A stretch of DNA of 64,000 nt, from contig CAJTEY010000002.1 in assembly GCA_910575775.1 (NCBI GenBank), forward strand, positions 186,001 to 250,000. Reading direction: 5' to 3'. The position numbers and the translations under genes are program-made. Under the pieces are notes generated by a model, which searched no databases, had not been told where the DNA came from, and worked only from the letters and a program-made list of their open reading frames with translations. Below, in pieces: positions 37,570-47,545 of this stretch (position 1 is the first letter of the stretch; each line of letters begins with the position of its first letter). Origin of the DNA: Lachnospiraceae bacterium. GTDB taxonomy: Bacteria; Bacillota; Clostridia; Lachnospirales; Lachnospiraceae.

Positions 37570-40542
37570 TTATACGACCCACCTCTTCAGCGCTTCCTCC
37601 AGCCTCTCGATATCCACAGGCTTGGAAATGTGATCGTTCATTCCGGCATCTTTCGCCCTCTTAATATCATCCGCAAAGGCGTCCGCCGTCATGGCCACAA
37701 TAGGTATTTTCTTTAAATCCTCGCGCTCTAGAGCACGGATTGCCTCTGCGGCCTCGTAGCCGTTCATAACAGGCATCTGAATGTCCATAAAGATCAGATC
37801 AAAGTACCCCGGCTCTTTCTCCTGCACAGCCTCTACAGCCAGTTTTCCGTTCACCGCCATCTCTACCTGTATGCCCACCATGCCAAGGAGTTCTTTGGCC
37901 ACCTCGATATTGATTTCATTATCCTCCACAAGCAGTACACGCCTGCCCGTAAAATCCTGCTGGCTGAATGTTTCCAGCGCCGAGATTTTCTCCTCCTGAT
38001 TCGGCTCCAGCGCCTCCTTGAGCACACGCACCAGGCGGGATTTAAACAGCGGTTTCCCGATAAAGGCATCCACTCCTGCATCCAGCGCTTCCGCCTCAAT
38101 ATCGGCCCAGTCGTAGGCCGACTGAATGATAATCAGAATATCATCACCGACTGTCTTTCGAATATCTTTCGCCGTCTCCAGCCCGTCCATGCCGGGCATT
38201 TTCCAGTCGAGGATGATCACTTCAATGCGCCTTCTGTCCTCCGCTGAAATGCGTGCCAGCGCCGCTTCTCCGCTGGTCACATACTCTGCTTCCATGCCAA
38301 GACTCCTTAACATCTCACAGGAGCTCTCGCATGCTGTCTCTTCATCATCCACAACCAGCACAGGCATCCCATTGTATGCGGCCAGATCAGCCGCCGTCAT
38401 GTCATCGAGTTTCAGATATACAATAACCGTAAATCTGGAGCCTTTTCCCAGCTCACTCTCTACCTTAATATCACCCCTCATCATGCGGGCGATATTGACC
38501 GCGATCGACATACCAAGTCCCGTACCCTCAATCTTGCCCGTCCGGGAATCCGCCGCCCGGGAAAACGGCTCAAAAATTTTCTGAATGTACTCCGGCTCCA
38601 TGCCAATGCCGGTATCCTCAAAGATAAACTCATAGCAGCCGCATCCCTCGATGCTGGAAGGCTTCTCCACAATGTGAATGCTGATTTTTCCGCCCGAAGG
38701 CGTGAACTTCACCGCATTGCCCATAATATTCATAAAAATCTGCTGCAGATGCTGCTCGTCTCCGACCACATTCTCGTGCTCGAGCTTGGCAATACCCGCA
38801 TTCAGCGCAAGACCCTTGAACTCCATCTGCGAGCGGAATACGGTCAGAAGGCTTTCTATCGTATCAGAGATATTAAAGGCGCCTTCTGTCAGGCTCACCT
38901 TGCCGCTCTCGATACGGCTCATATCCAGTACTTCATTGATCAGGCCAAGCAGATGCTTGCCGGAAACCATGATCTTCTCAAGCGCATCCAGAACACGGTC
39001 TTTCTCTTCTATATGCATTGTTGCCACAGAAGTCATACCCAGTATCGCGTTCATGGGTGTACGGATATCGTGGCTCATCCGGGAAAGGAAATCACTCTTG
39101 GCATGGTTAGCCGCCTCAGCGCGTTCCACAGCCTGCTCCAGCATTTCCTTCTGCTCCTCCTCACGGCGGATCATATCGTCGATGCTTCGGATTGCTATTG
39201 TAATGGCGGAAGGCTCTCCTTCTTCCATCTCAGCAACCGTAATGGCAATGGAACACCACTCGTAACCCTCTTCCCCCATTTTCTTTCTCTGGAACTGTAA
39301 TTCCATGTGATCCCTGTCGGAAAGCTGTTTTCGGATATTGTCAATAGCCAGGAACTCCTTTACCAGCTCAATATGCTCCTGCATGATAACACCGCTCTCA
39401 AAACTTTCCGAAACCATGTCATCAAACGTTTCCCTCCTGGGTTCCTCTTCGCAGTCCGGGTAAACGGTATCGCAGGTATTTTCCTTCAGATTGATATAAT
39501 AAATTGCTCTGCAGGCGCGCGCCGTGCTGTCCATCGCATTTCGGTAAACTTTCGTCCGCGCCGCTATTCTGTCATTTTCTTCCCTCAGCGTCTGATTGCG
39601 TTTCTGGTTTCCGTAATCTCTGATTAACTGCATTAGGAACACAATAGCGCCCAGTACAATGAGTACGGCGCTGATATAGTAGAAGGTATCGGTGCCGGAC
39701 AGGATCTTGTCCCTGGGTATGGTCAGAATGCCAATCCATCCATTGTCCAAATGCTGGAAATAGACATTTCGGACAATTCCATCCATAGGCATCAGATTCT
39801 CCAGCACATGATTGCTGCTGTTACAGATTGCGCTATCTATGTAGCTGTCCACCAGCTCCTGAAATTCCTCCCGCTCGTAGTCCCAGCAGGATTTGTAGTA
39901 GAGCAGCCCCCCGTTTTCATCCACCAGATAGAATGAGGACTCATCGGGTAAAACCAGATCCTCATTCTCCAGATCAAAAAAGGAAGGCAGCAGATCAACT
40001 GCCAGATAACTTCCCGTCGAGGGAACTACCTTGCACATGGTGATCACCGGCAGCTCCGTCATATAATCCGTGTAAACAGGGGAAACATAGACATCCCCTC
40101 CTGCCGCAGCCGCTTCCCGGTAATAGCCTGCCTCCAGAAAGTTATATTTATAAAGCTCTTCCAGTTCGGGATTGTTTGACACGATCTCCGTGCCGTTAAA
40201 CGCCTTACCATAAATCTGAATATTTTCTTCGCCATATACTTTGATGAGGCCGTCCATAAACGGATACAGCCCTTCCCTAAGCTCTTCGATCGTGATATCT
40301 TCCTTCTCACGCTGCTCAATGTAGTTTACGCTGATCTCCAGAATGGCCTCACATGTGCGGATGCCGCTCTCCTCCGCTCCCGTATAGTTCTCCACCAGAG
40401 CCAGCCCCATCTGATTGGTGTTCGTCCAGAGAGTCTCGCGCAGAACCAGGGTGCAGAACACGACAACAAGGATAAAAGATCCCAGCACCAAAATATTATT
40501 GCGCATTTTTTTTATTAGCGATTTTTCTTTCATTCCGTTCAT
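37570..40542 (-). CDS. Hybrid sensor histidine kinase with two receiver domains
   Basis: A 990-aa membrane kinase. It has membrane segments at about 15-35 and 285-310 bracketing an extracellular Cache-like sensor, then a PAS-like linker and HisKA with phosphoacceptor His491 ([12 protein letters not shown]). The HATPase domain has [19 protein letters not shown] and GTGLGMSI. The first receiver has Asp779 (LDWKMPG) and the second Asp920 ([11 protein letters not shown]). No output domain or partner regulator gene is adjacent, so signalling probably goes through the receivers or a distant regulator. The stimulus is unknown. Confidence 0.93.
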   Translation of the reverse strand: MNGMKEKSLIKKMRNNILVLGSFILVVVFCTLVLRETLWTNTNQMGLALVENYTGAEESGIRTCEAILEISVNYIEQREKEDITIEELREGLYPFMDGLIKVYGEENIQIYGKAFNGTEIVSNNPELEELYKYNFLEAGYYREAAAAGGDVYVSPVYTDYMTELPVITMCKVVPSTGSYLAVDLLPSFFDLENEDLVLPDESSFYLVDENGGLLYYKSCWDYEREEFQELVDSYIDSAICNSSNHVLENLMPMDGIVRNVYFQHLDNGWIGILTIPRDKILSGTDTFYYISAVLIVLGAIVFLMQLIRDYGNQKRNQTLREENDRIAARTKVYRNAMDSTARACRAIYYINLKENTCDTVYPDCEEEPRRETFDDMVSESFESGVIMQEHIELVKEFLAIDNIRKQLSDRDHMELQFQRKKMGEEGYEWCSIAITVAEMEEGEPSAITIAIRSIDDMIRREEEQKEMLEQAVERAEAANHAKSDFLSRMSHDIRTPMNAILGMTSVATMHIEEKDRVLDALEKIMVSGKHLLGLINEVLDMSRIESGKVSLTEGAFNISDTIESLLTVFRSQMEFKGLALNAGIAKLEHENVVGDEQHLQQIFMNIMGNAVKFTPSGGKISIHIVEKPSSIEGCGCYEFIFEDTGIGMEPEYIQKIFEPFSRAADSRTGKIEGTGLGMSIAVNIARMMRGDIKVESELGKGSRFTVIVYLKLDDMTAADLAAYNGMPVLVVDDEETACESSCEMLRSLGMEAEYVTSGEAALARISAEDRRRIEVIILDWKMPGMDGLETAKDIRKTVGDDILIIIQSAYDWADIEAEALDAGVDAFIGKPLFKSRLVRVLKEALEPNQEEKISALETFSQQDFTGRRVLLVEDNEINIEVAKELLGMVGIQVEMAVNGKLAVEAVQEKEPGYFDLIFMDIQMPVMNGYEAAEAIRALEREDLKKIPIVAMTADAFADDIKRAKDAGMNDHISKPVDIERLEEALKRWVV

Positions 40543-40616
40543 TATGACACACTCATCCTATTATGTATTTTATAAGGCTGGTTTCCGCCGGCCACTATAT
40601 ATTTATACCCCATATT

Positions 40617-40645
40617 ATTCTACCCAGCACGGATGTAAAAATCAA
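40617..40645 (-). promoter_or_regulatory. Promoter of the hybrid kinase gene
   Basis: TTGATT (40640-40645) and TAGAAT (40617-40622) are separated by 17 bp on the minus strand, about 75 bp before the gene. Confidence 0.55.
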
Positions 40646-40678
40646 GACATATCCTGCATAAAAGCTATATTTTTCTAC

Positions 40679-40707
40679 TTGTATATTAAATCCTTTTATA
40701 TTAAAAT
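40679..40707 (+). promoter_or_regulatory. Possible promoter of the ferredoxin gene
   Basis: TTGTAT (40679-40684) and TAAAAT (40702-40707) are separated by 17 bp in an AT-rich region, 60 bp before the ferredoxin start. Confidence 0.4.
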
Positions 40708-40767
40708 AAAACCATGGCAACTTATGATTGCTAACAACCATTTTTAAAACATAAGGAGGATATAGTC

Positions 40768-40938
40768 ATGGCATTCGTAATCAGTGACGCTTGTGTAGCT
40801 TGTGGGGCTTGTGAGGCTCAGTGCCCGGTTGGCGCGATCAGCATGGGCGACGGCAAGTTTGAGATTGATCCCGCTAAGTGCATCGACTGCGGTTCCTGTG
40901 CAGGCGCTTGCCCGACAGGCGCTATCTCTCAGGGCTAA
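40768..40938 (+). CDS. 2[4Fe-4S] ferredoxin
   Basis: A 56-aa clostridial-type ferredoxin, the low-potential electron carrier of anaerobic metabolism. It has two CxxCxxCxxxCP motifs: CVACGACEAQCP near the N-terminus and CIDCGSCAGACP near the C-terminus, separated by the usual acidic FEIDPAK stretch. AAGGAGG lies before the ATG. It is the only plus-strand gene between the pfl locus and the end of the window's main minus-strand block, and is monocistronic. Confidence 0.96.
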   Translation: MAFVISDACVACGACEAQCPVGAISMGDGKFEIDPAKCIDCGSCAGACPTGAISQG

Positions 40939-40963
40939 TGGTCATTTCAACAAATGATTGAGG

Positions 40964-41018
40964 GAGCCGTCTCTTAGAAATGTGTATGCATTTCTACGGG
41001 AGCGGTTCTTTCTTTTTT
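40964..41018 (+). terminator. Terminator of the ferredoxin gene
   Basis: A long interrupted stem GAGCCG-CTC-TAGAAATG with CATTTCTA-GGAG-CGGTTC followed by TTTCTTTTTT. It overlaps the 3' end of the convergent MerR-type gene. Confidence 0.75.
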
Positions 41019-41764
41019 CCTCTGCCAAACCGCTCCGCCGGACGACGGCGCTGGCTTATCATCTCATCAATCTTGCGGAAATGCTCCTCTTCGCGCTTTT
41101 TGCGCTCCTCATCCCGCTCTTCCTGCTGCCGGAACTGATAATCCAGCTCCTTTAAGATGCTTTCCTTGATTTCCGTGCACATTTCCCGGTTGGCATTTTT
41201 GACTGCATCAGTCACCATGTGTTGTAAAAGATACTGCAGTCGTTTCGCCTTCTTCTCCTTTTCTTCATCCAGAGGCTCCTCGTACTCTTTCAGCTCCTGG
41301 CTCTCTTCCGGTATCTCCAGAACCGTCTCTTTTCCCTTAGACATGGTAACCATATATTTCTTTGCCTTCTTCATAACCATTTCCTCCACTTTTTCTTCTA
41401 TCGGATCACTCTCCGCTGCCTCCTCATGCGGCTGCCCGGTTCTGTTTTCCGCGCTTTCCTCCGCTTTCTTCTCCGCGCTGTCGTCTGCCGTCCCCGCTGC
41501 ACGCCCGTCTTCCACAGGATTCCGGCCATACAGATCCTGTCCTGCGCCCTGCAGAACCATCCGTATCGCCTTGAGCTGCAGGCCCTGTTCTTTGAGCTGC
41601 TTGATACGGCGCAGGGTCTCTATATCTTTCCCGGTATAGCAGCGGTGCCCCATTTCATTCCGTCTGATTGCCAGCTCCAGTTCGTCCTCCCAATAGCGGA
41701 GTACATGCGGCTCCACCTCCACCTTCTTCGATGCCTCCGAGATATAGTAAACGGTATCATTCAT
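40994..41764 (-). CDS. MerR-type HTH protein with long coiled-coil tail
   Basis: A 256-aa protein. Residues 5-75 form a MerR-like winged helix (YYISEASKKVEVEPHVLRYW, GHRCYTGKDIETLRRIKQLKEQGL). A Glu/Ala-rich acidic linker follows to about residue 125, then a long charged coiled coil ends in basic residues. There is no effector domain. This layout (MerR HTH plus coiled coil) resembles RacA of Bacillus, which binds chromosome arms and anchors them at the pole, but similarity outside the HTH is too weak to name it. It lies 160 bp downstream of dnaB; a hairpin lies between. Confidence 0.8.
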   Translation of the reverse strand: MNDTVYYISEASKKVEVEPHVLRYWEDELELAIRRNEMGHRCYTGKDIETLRRIKQLKEQGLQLKAIRMVLQGAGQDLYGRNPVEDGRAAGTADDSAEKKAEESAENRTGQPHEEAAESDPIEEKVEEMVMKKAKKYMVTMSKGKETVLEIPEESQELKEYEEPLDEEKEKKAKRLQYLLQHMVTDAVKNANREMCTEIKESILKELDYQFRQQEERDEERKKREEEHFRKIDEMISQRRRPAERFGRGKKKEPLP

Positions 41765-41805
41765 GTAGGCTCCTTCCCTGCCTTGCGGCTCTGTTTATTC
41801 ACGCA

Positions 41806-41839
41806 CAAAGAGACGCCCCGGTCATGGGTCGTCTCTTTT
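41806..41839 (-). terminator. Hairpin after dnaB, possible terminator
   Basis: Stem AAAGAGACG/CGTCTCTTT with an inner CCC/GGG in the 160-bp dnaB-MerR gap. Only a short T-run follows on the minus strand, so termination may be partial. Confidence 0.5.
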
Positions 41840-41924
41840 GTAAGTTTATATCTATCATTTATTTTGTTCCGCACACGCCCGTTCACGGCTGTTGTTGCTC
41901 ATAAAAAGGCGTTCTCTCAGTGCA

Positions 41925-43262
41925 TTATTTGGCTAAATTTGCAAACTTGGTATAATCCGGCAGCCAGACCAGCTCTACCGTTCCGATCGGGCCGTTTCTC
42001 TGCTTCGCTATGATAATTTCCGCAATGCCTTTCCGCTCCGTGTCCTTATTATAATAATCATCGCGATAGATAAACATTACCACATCGGCGTCCTGCTCGA
42101 TGGCACCGGACTCACGCAGATCGGAGAGCATCGGTCTGTGATCAGGCCTCTGTTCCACCGCACGGGAAAGCTGCGAGAGCGCCACCACAGGCACATGCAG
42201 CTCCCTGGCAAGCGCTTTTAAGGAGCGGGAGATATCTGAGATTTCCTGCTGTCTTGAATCTGTGGAACGGCCGCTTCCCGACATCAGCTGCAGATAATCG
42301 ATAATGATCATCTCCAGATTGTGCTCCAGCTTATATTTACGACACTTGGAACGCATCTCCGAGATGCTGATACCCGGCGTATCATCAATAATAAGATTGG
42401 ATTTGCCAATCTGCGCCGCGCTCTCAATCAGCTGCTCCCATTCCGCATCCGACAGGTTGCCTGTCCTAAGATGCTGAGAATCTACCCGGGACTCCATAGA
42501 AAACAGTCGGTTCACCAGCTGTTCCTTGGACATCTCCAGACTGAATATCGCCACGGTTTTATTCTGCTTAAAAGCCACATATTGGGCCACATTCAGTACA
42601 AAAGCCGTCTTTCCCATAGAAGGTCTGGCCGCTACCAGAATCAGATCCGAGGGCTGCAGGCCCGCAGTCCTGTAGTCCAGATCCAGAAAGCCCGTTGCCA
42701 CGCCTGTCACATTTCCTTTGTTGTGGGAAGCGCGCTCAATGTTTTCCATCGCATTCATTACGATCTGCCGGATGGGAACGAACTCCGCCCCGCCCCTCCT
42801 CTGCACCAGGTCGAACACCCGCTTCTCCGTATCCTCAAGAATGGTGTCCAGACTTTCCTTGCCGACATAGCAGTCGTTTGCAATCTCTTCATTCAGACGG
42901 ATCAGCCGGCGGAGCACCGCTTTGTCCGCGACAATGCCCGCATAGTACTTTACGTTCGCCGAGGTGGGCACCGCCGTAATCAGATCTCTGATAAATTCAG
43001 GGCTGCTGACCTCCGAAGGCACATCTTTCTCCCGCAGTCTGTCCTGCAAAGTCACCAGATCCACAGGTTTTCCCTCATCGTTCAGTTCCACCATCGTATC
43101 GAACAAAACACCGTATTGTTTGTTGTAAAAGTCCTCCCCTACCACAATCTCAGAGGCTGCAACGATGGCCTCACGATCCATGATCATGGAACCGACGACA
43201 GACTGCTCCGCCTCCATGCTGTGGGGCAATATTCTTTTCAGTAGTGTTTCCTCTGATGCCAA
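41925..43262 (-). CDS. dnaB: Replicative DNA helicase DnaB
   Basis: Hexameric 5'-3' helicase at the replication fork (called DnaC in Bacillus). The 445-aa protein has an N-terminal domain (LPHSMEAEQSVVGSMIMD), a linker, and a RecA-like domain with Walker A ARPSMGKTAF (Lys218), Walker B IIIDYLQLM and the C-terminal SGAIEQDADVVMFIYRDDYY motif. The start is TTG at 43262 with GGAGG seven bases upstream, and no ATG fits better. It follows rplI by 12 bp, the usual rplI-dnaB order. Its likely loader is at 7.8 kb. Confidence 0.97.
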   Translation of the reverse strand: MASEETLLKRILPHSMEAEQSVVGSMIMDREAIVAASEIVVGEDFYNKQYGVLFDTMVELNDEGKPVDLVTLQDRLREKDVPSEVSSPEFIRDLITAVPTSANVKYYAGIVADKAVLRRLIRLNEEIANDCYVGKESLDTILEDTEKRVFDLVQRRGGAEFVPIRQIVMNAMENIERASHNKGNVTGVATGFLDLDYRTAGLQPSDLILVAARPSMGKTAFVLNVAQYVAFKQNKTVAIFSLEMSKEQLVNRLFSMESRVDSQHLRTGNLSDAEWEQLIESAAQIGKSNLIIDDTPGISISEMRSKCRKYKLEHNLEMIIIDYLQLMSGSGRSTDSRQQEISDISRSLKALARELHVPVVALSQLSRAVEQRPDHRPMLSDLRESGAIEQDADVVMFIYRDDYYNKDTERKGIAEIIIAKQRNGPIGTVELVWLPDYTKFANLAK

Positions 43263-43274
43263 AATTGACCTCCG

Positions 43275-43721
43275 TTACGCTTCCTCCACTTTGACCCTTA
43301 AGCTTCCTGTCACCTTCGGGTGCAGCTTTACGCCAACCTCATAAACGCCCAGCGCCTTAATCGGCTCAGGGAGCTGTATTTTCTTTTTATCCAGTTCCAG
43401 GCCGCACTGCTCTTTCGCAGCCTGCACAATTTCCTTTGAGGAGACGGATCCGAAAGCCTTACCGCCTTCGCCGGACTTCATTTTCAAGGTAACCTCCTTG
43501 GTCCCAAGTACCTCAGCCAGCTCCTTCGCCGCTTCAAGCTGTTCCTTTGCCAGCTTGTCCGCATTGGCTTTCTGAAGCTTTAAGTCGTTCTTGTTCTTTG
43601 CGTTTGCTTCCACGCCGAGCTTCTTCGGCAGCACAAAATTTCTCGCATATCCGTCGCTGACGTTCACAATCTCACCCTTTTTTCCAAGTGTCTTCACATC
43701 TTCCAGTAATATGATCTGCAT
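43275..43721 (-). CDS. rplI: Ribosomal protein L9
   Basis: Large-subunit protein, 148 aa. The N-terminal domain [32 protein letters not shown] is diagnostic; a long helix and a C-terminal domain follow. ATG 43721 has AAGGAAG upstream; the 19 upstream codons of the frame are not L9-like. It lies between gdpP and dnaB, as in many Firmicutes. Confidence 0.97.
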   Translation of the reverse strand: MQIILLEDVKTLGKKGEIVNVSDGYARNFVLPKKLGVEANAKNKNDLKLQKANADKLAKEQLEAAKELAEVLGTKEVTLKMKSGEGGKAFGSVSSKEIVQAAKEQCGLELDKKKIQLPEPIKALGVYEVGVKLHPKVTGSLRVKVEEA

Positions 43722-43824
43722 GGTATTCCACTTCCTTTCCTGTCTTTCGCAGACATGCCGGACACACTCTTTTCCCATCCGTCATGCCTGTCTTTTCTGT
43801 GTCTTCATCAGCATGTGCGCATCA

Positions 43825-45885
43825 TCAGTCCGCGTTCAGCTCGCCTTCTTCTATCATGGTGTCCAGCGTTCTCTTGATGCTCACAATGCCTTCCTCTATG
43901 GTGCCGTTCTCAAGCTGCGCTCCCGCTATGTTCAGATGGCCGCCGCCCCCCATTCTCTCCATAATGACCTGCACGTTCACCTCGTCGATGGAGCGCGCGC
44001 TGATATAGATAATTCCGTTGTATCTGGTGAGAATAAAGCTTGCCCGGATGCCCTTGATATTAAGAAGCTCGTTGGCCGCCTGCGCACCCACCACGGTGGG
44101 GCTTGCCACATCCTCCCCCGTACAGACGGATATGGCGTAAAACCGTCTGTAAATTTCCGCCTGACTGACCGCGTCCGCCTTTGCCTTGTATTCCGCCGCA
44201 TCGTCCCGGAACAGCTTTCTGACGCGGGTCACGTCCGCGCCGTTCCTGCGTAGGAATGCCGCCGCCTCGAAGGTTCTGACGCCTGTCTTTGTCATAAAGT
44301 TATTGGTGTCTATCATAATACCCGAGTACATGCAGTCCGCCTCTTCAGACCGAAGCCTCAGGTCATCACTGATGTACTGCAGAATCTCGGACACCATCTC
44401 ACAGGCCGAAGACGCATAGGCCTCTATATAGGAAAGCGTCGCATTCTCAATAATTTCCGTGCCCTGTCTGTGATGATCCAGCACCACAATGGACTTACAC
44501 CGCTTCAAAAGCTCGGGGCACTCCGTAATGCTGGGCTTATTGACATCCACCACCACAAGCACTGCGTTGTTGCCCACCGTCTCCAGCGCAAGCTGACTGT
44601 TGACAATCATGTCGTCCGCATAGTCATTGTTGTCCCGGAACATCTCAACCATAGGCTGCATGGATGAAGTCACATCGTTTAGGACAATGTGCGCCTTTTT
44701 GTCTAATGCCTTCGCAATGCGGTAGATTCCCACCGATGCGCCGAAGCTGTCCACATCCCCCATGCGGTGTCCCATCACATAGACCTCGTCCTTGACGGAA
44801 ATAATTTCCCGCAGGGCATGCGCCTTTACCCGGGCCTTGACGCGGGTACTCTTCTCCATCTGCTGGCTCTTCCCGCCGTAATAAATCACATTTTCCGGCA
44901 CCTTCACCACCGCCTGGTCGCCGCCTCGGCCGAGTGCAATATCTATGGCGTTTCTCGCAAACTCATAATTCTGTGCGTAGGACAGGCCGTTTAAACCCAT
45001 GCCAATACTGATGGTGACCGCCATTTCATTTCCGATGTTGACCGTTTTCACATCCTCCAGAATGTCAAACCGATTCTCCTGCAAGTGGGTTGCCGCCTCC
45101 TTGCGCATGATCACCAGATACTTGTCCTTCTCCAGTTTCTTGCAGATGCCGTCCAGCGCTGCAATGTATTTATTTACCTTTCTGTCAATCAGCGCAATCA
45201 GCAGGGAGCGTCTGACTTCTTCCACGCTCTCTAACGCCTCCTCGTAATTGTCCAGATAAATGAGTGCGACGGCAAGGGACTGGTCATCCACTTCCTTCAA
45301 GGCGATCTGCAGCGCCGTCTCGTCAAACAGATACAGGGCAATCAGATAGCCGTCATAGCCCTGCGCCTCAATAACATCGCTGTTTTCCGCCATTTCTTTC
45401 AAGGAGATTTTTTTCAGCTTCGCCACATAATTGCCGTTCTCGTATTCCACCCGGCACTCGATGTCTTCCTCCGTATCCCGCCCCGGAAGGTTGTCCTTCG
45501 TAATTGTAGGGAAAAGGGTAGTGACCGACTTGCGATACCCCTTCTCCTGATGGGTAAGCCGCTCAAATGCGATATTCGTCCATATGATTTTTCCCGCATC
45601 GTCCAGAAGCGCATGCGGCAGTTCCAGATCCCGCAAAAGCCTTCTCTGAATCTGGCCGTACTGGGTCGCAAAACTGATCAGTTCATTCATAATGACCGGC
45701 TTGTTATAGAGCATCATGGATGTGGCGATCGCAAAATAGAAAATTAAAAAAGCGGTCAGCACAAGACCTGCCCGGTAATCCAGCAAATAGACCAGAATAT
45801 CCACAACCGCAAGTAAAAATCCCAGATATAAGGAGGACTGCAGGTAAGACTTCATCCGCCCTTTTAACTTCACTGTATTTTTCAT
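43825..45885 (-). CDS. gdpP: c-di-AMP phosphodiesterase GdpP
   Basis: Membrane-bound DHH/DHHA1 phosphodiesterase that degrades cyclic di-AMP and so controls potassium and osmotic balance and cell wall stress. It has two membrane helices at the N-terminus, a PAS-like domain (LELPHALLDDAGKIIWTN), a degenerate GGDEF domain, then the DHH domain (VMGHRMGDVDSFGA; Asp470-His471-His472) and DHHA1 (MGGGGHLNIAGAQ). The 686-aa start at ATG 45885 is chosen since AGAGGA lies just before it; a start ten codons upstream lacks a site. The opposing synthase gene cdaA is at 53 kb. Confidence 0.93.
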   Translation of the reverse strand: MKNTVKLKGRMKSYLQSSLYLGFLLAVVDILVYLLDYRAGLVLTAFLIFYFAIATSMMLYNKPVIMNELISFATQYGQIQRRLLRDLELPHALLDDAGKIIWTNIAFERLTHQEKGYRKSVTTLFPTITKDNLPGRDTEEDIECRVEYENGNYVAKLKKISLKEMAENSDVIEAQGYDGYLIALYLFDETALQIALKEVDDQSLAVALIYLDNYEEALESVEEVRRSLLIALIDRKVNKYIAALDGICKKLEKDKYLVIMRKEAATHLQENRFDILEDVKTVNIGNEMAVTISIGMGLNGLSYAQNYEFARNAIDIALGRGGDQAVVKVPENVIYYGGKSQQMEKSTRVKARVKAHALREIISVKDEVYVMGHRMGDVDSFGASVGIYRIAKALDKKAHIVLNDVTSSMQPMVEMFRDNNDYADDMIVNSQLALETVGNNAVLVVVDVNKPSITECPELLKRCKSIVVLDHHRQGTEIIENATLSYIEAYASSACEMVSEILQYISDDLRLRSEEADCMYSGIMIDTNNFMTKTGVRTFEAAAFLRRNGADVTRVRKLFRDDAAEYKAKADAVSQAEIYRRFYAISVCTGEDVASPTVVGAQAANELLNIKGIRASFILTRYNGIIYISARSIDEVNVQVIMERMGGGGHLNIAGAQLENGTIEEGIVSIKRTLDTMIEEGELNAD

Positions 45886-45935
45886 CTTATTCCTCTTGAA
45901 ATAGTGTTCCGCCATTTAGAAGTTCTTCTCGCATT

Positions 45936-45944
45936 AGTATAGCA
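45936..45944 (-). promoter_or_regulatory. Extended -10 promoter for gdpP
   Basis: TGCTATACT on the minus strand forms an extended -10 element; no good -35 is present. The transcript would begin near 45929 with the dyad AGAAG-AA-CTTCT, part of the stretch GAGAAGAACTTCTAA that also occurs in the atpA-atpG gap. Confidence 0.5.
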
Positions 45945-46051
45945 TTTTTTGCCAAATACCGCCACATCAATATATAGAGCTTTTTCGGGAAAAAGCGACA
46001 CAATGTAGTGGTAGGTGCGGCATCAGCACCCCAAAAAATACTTCTGCACGC

Positions 46052-46083
46052 AAAAACCGGGCGCCCTAAAGCACCCGGTTTTC
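46052..46083 (-). terminator. Terminator of the rpsF-ssb-rpsR operon
   Basis: Stem AAAACCGGGTGC with GCGCCCGGTTTT followed by TTGCG on the minus strand (T-run shared with the stem end), about 19 bp after rpsR. Confidence 0.85.
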
Positions 46084-46101
46084 TTATTTCTCATATCATG
46101 C

Positions 46102-46362
46102 TTAGTCCTGAACGTAGGGCATCAAAGCCAGATGTCTTGCGCGCTTGATCGCTACTGTAAGCGCTCTCTGGTGCTTCGCGCAGTTTCCTGTGATTCTTCT
46201 GGGAAGAATCTTACCTCTCTCGGAGATATATCTGCGCAGCTTGTTGCTGTCCTTGTAATCGATTACATTATCTTTGCCGCAGAATACGCAGACTTTCTTT
46301 CTTCTGCGCATGCCTCCCTTTTTCTTCGGGAAATCCGGCCTGTCTGATTTATTAAATGCCAT
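46102..46362 (-). CDS. rpsR: Ribosomal protein S18
   Basis: Small-subunit protein, 86 aa, with the core [32 protein letters not shown]. The N-terminus carries CVFC, which with the later Cys gives a zinc-binding-type S18. It ends the rpsF-ssb-rpsR operon. GGAGG precedes the ATG. Confidence 0.97.
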   Translation of the reverse strand: MAFNKSDRPDFPKKKGGMRRRKKVCVFCGKDNVIDYKDSNKLRRYISERGKILPRRITGNCAKHQRALTVAIKRARHLALMPYVQD

Positions 46363-46398
46363 AGTAAACCTCCAATCCCGCGCACTGGGCGCCTTACC

Positions 46399-46845
46399 TT
46401 AATTGAACGGCAGTTCCTCATCAATTCCGTCGGGAATGTTCATGAAGCCATCCCCCGCTGCCATCGGTGCGGATTCTGTTCTGCCTGCCGGCACATAGTC
46501 ATTGCCAGCCTGCTGGGATGCGTTCTTGCTCTCCGCAAACTCATGATCCTCCACCACCACATCTGTGGTATACACCTTGACGCCATCCTTATTCGTATAG
46601 CTCCCTGTCTGGATGCGTCCTGTGACTGCGATCTTCGTACCCTTGTGGAGATATTTCTCAGCAAACTCACCCGATCTCCCAAAAGCTACACAGTTAATAA
46701 AATCTGCCGTCTGTTCGTCATTATTGCGATTAAATCTGCGGTCTACCGCCAGCGTATATCTGGCTACCGCCGTCGCGTTCTCACCCTGGGAATATCTTAC
46801 CTCGGGGTCTCTTGTCAAACGTCCCATCAGAATCACTTTATTCAT
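46399..46845 (-). CDS. ssb: Single-stranded DNA-binding protein
   Basis: Tetrameric OB-fold protein that coats ssDNA at forks. The 148-aa protein has MNKVILMGRLTRDPEVRYSQ, the FINCVAFGRSGEFAEKYLHKG core and a disordered tail ending DEELPFN. The acidic tip normally ends in Pro-Phe; one extra Asn follows here. It lies between rpsF (15-bp gap) and rpsR. Confidence 0.97.
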   Translation of the reverse strand: MNKVILMGRLTRDPEVRYSQGENATAVARYTLAVDRRFNRNNDEQTADFINCVAFGRSGEFAEKYLHKGTKIAVTGRIQTGSYTNKDGVKVYTTDVVVEDHEFAESKNASQQAGNDYVPAGRTESAPMAAGDGFMNIPDGIDEELPFN

Positions 46846-46860
46846 ATAGAATACCTCTTT

Positions 46861-47151
46861 CTATTTCTCGTCTTGTCTGACGCACAGGTATCTGATGACG
46901 TTATCCATGATGCGGATGCGGCTCTCGATCTCGCCGGGAGCTGTGCTCTCAGCCTCAAAGCGGATAAAGTAATAAAAAGCCTCTTTCATCTTCTGTACTT
47001 CGTACGCGAGCCTCTTCTTACCCCAGTCGTCAACTTCTGTGATCTTTCCGCCGAACCTCTCTACCAGAGCTTTCACCTTCTCCAGCGTAGCGGCCCGCTC
47101 GTCATCTTCAATCTTCGCAGTGACAACAACGGCTAACTCATACTTGTTCAT
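46861..47151 (-). CDS. rpsF: Ribosomal protein S6
   Basis: Small-subunit protein, 96 aa, which pairs with S18. It begins MNKYELAVVVTAKIEDDER and has the DDWGKKRLAYEVQKMKEAFYYFIRF segment. It is the first gene of the operon, with AAGGAGG upstream. The leader (about 85 nt) has two short hairpins and may contain the S6:S18 autoregulatory element, which I could not confirm. Confidence 0.97.
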   Translation of the reverse strand: MNKYELAVVVTAKIEDDERAATLEKVKALVERFGGKITEVDDWGKKRLAYEVQKMKEAFYYFIRFEAESTAPGEIESRIRIMDNVIRYLCVRQDEK

Positions 47152-47242
47152 GCTTCTTTACCTCCTTTTGGTCTCTGGCCCCTCTTATCATGAGGAGCAA
47201 GGATGTGTGGCTTTACGCCAGTTTAGTATATCACGGGTACTT

Positions 47243-47271
47243 ATGATAACACAGTCCACGGAAATGTGCAA
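47243..47271 (-). promoter_or_regulatory. Promoter of rpsF-ssb-rpsR
   Basis: TTGCAC (47266-47271) and TATCAT (47243-47248) are separated by 17 bp on the minus strand. A second candidate is the extended -10 element TGATATACT at 47225-47233. Confidence 0.6.
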
Positions 47272-47299
47272 GGAGTTTTGCCGAATAACTCCAGAATTG

Positions 47300-47479
47300 T
47301 CAGTTTCGTACCACACCCCGCACATTTTTCTCCGCTTTCACCCGAGGAATCATAATCTGATGTCCGCAGCCTGTACATTTCAGGCGAAAGTCCGCACCGA
47401 TCCGCAGCACCTCCCACTCTGAGGAGCCGCAGGGGTGCTGTTTTTTCATTTTTAAGATATCACCGACCTGAATATCCAT
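47300..47479 (-). CDS. DUF951-family small zinc-ribbon-like protein
   Basis: A 59-aa protein matching the DUF951 family: MDIQVGDILKMKKQHPCGSSEWEVLRIGADFRLKC and then TGCGHQIMIPRVKAEKNVRG. Three cysteines (one in HPCG and CTGC) may bind metal. The family lies near rpsF in many Firmicutes, as here; its function is unknown. GGAGA precedes the ATG. Confidence 0.9.
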   Translation of the reverse strand: MDIQVGDILKMKKQHPCGSSEWEVLRIGADFRLKCTGCGHQIMIPRVKAEKNVRGVVRN

Positions 47480-47545
47480 ACTGTCTCCATTCCGAGACTG
47501 TCCGCCGCGACTTTTATCGCCATTTCTGTACTGACAGTTCTCACC

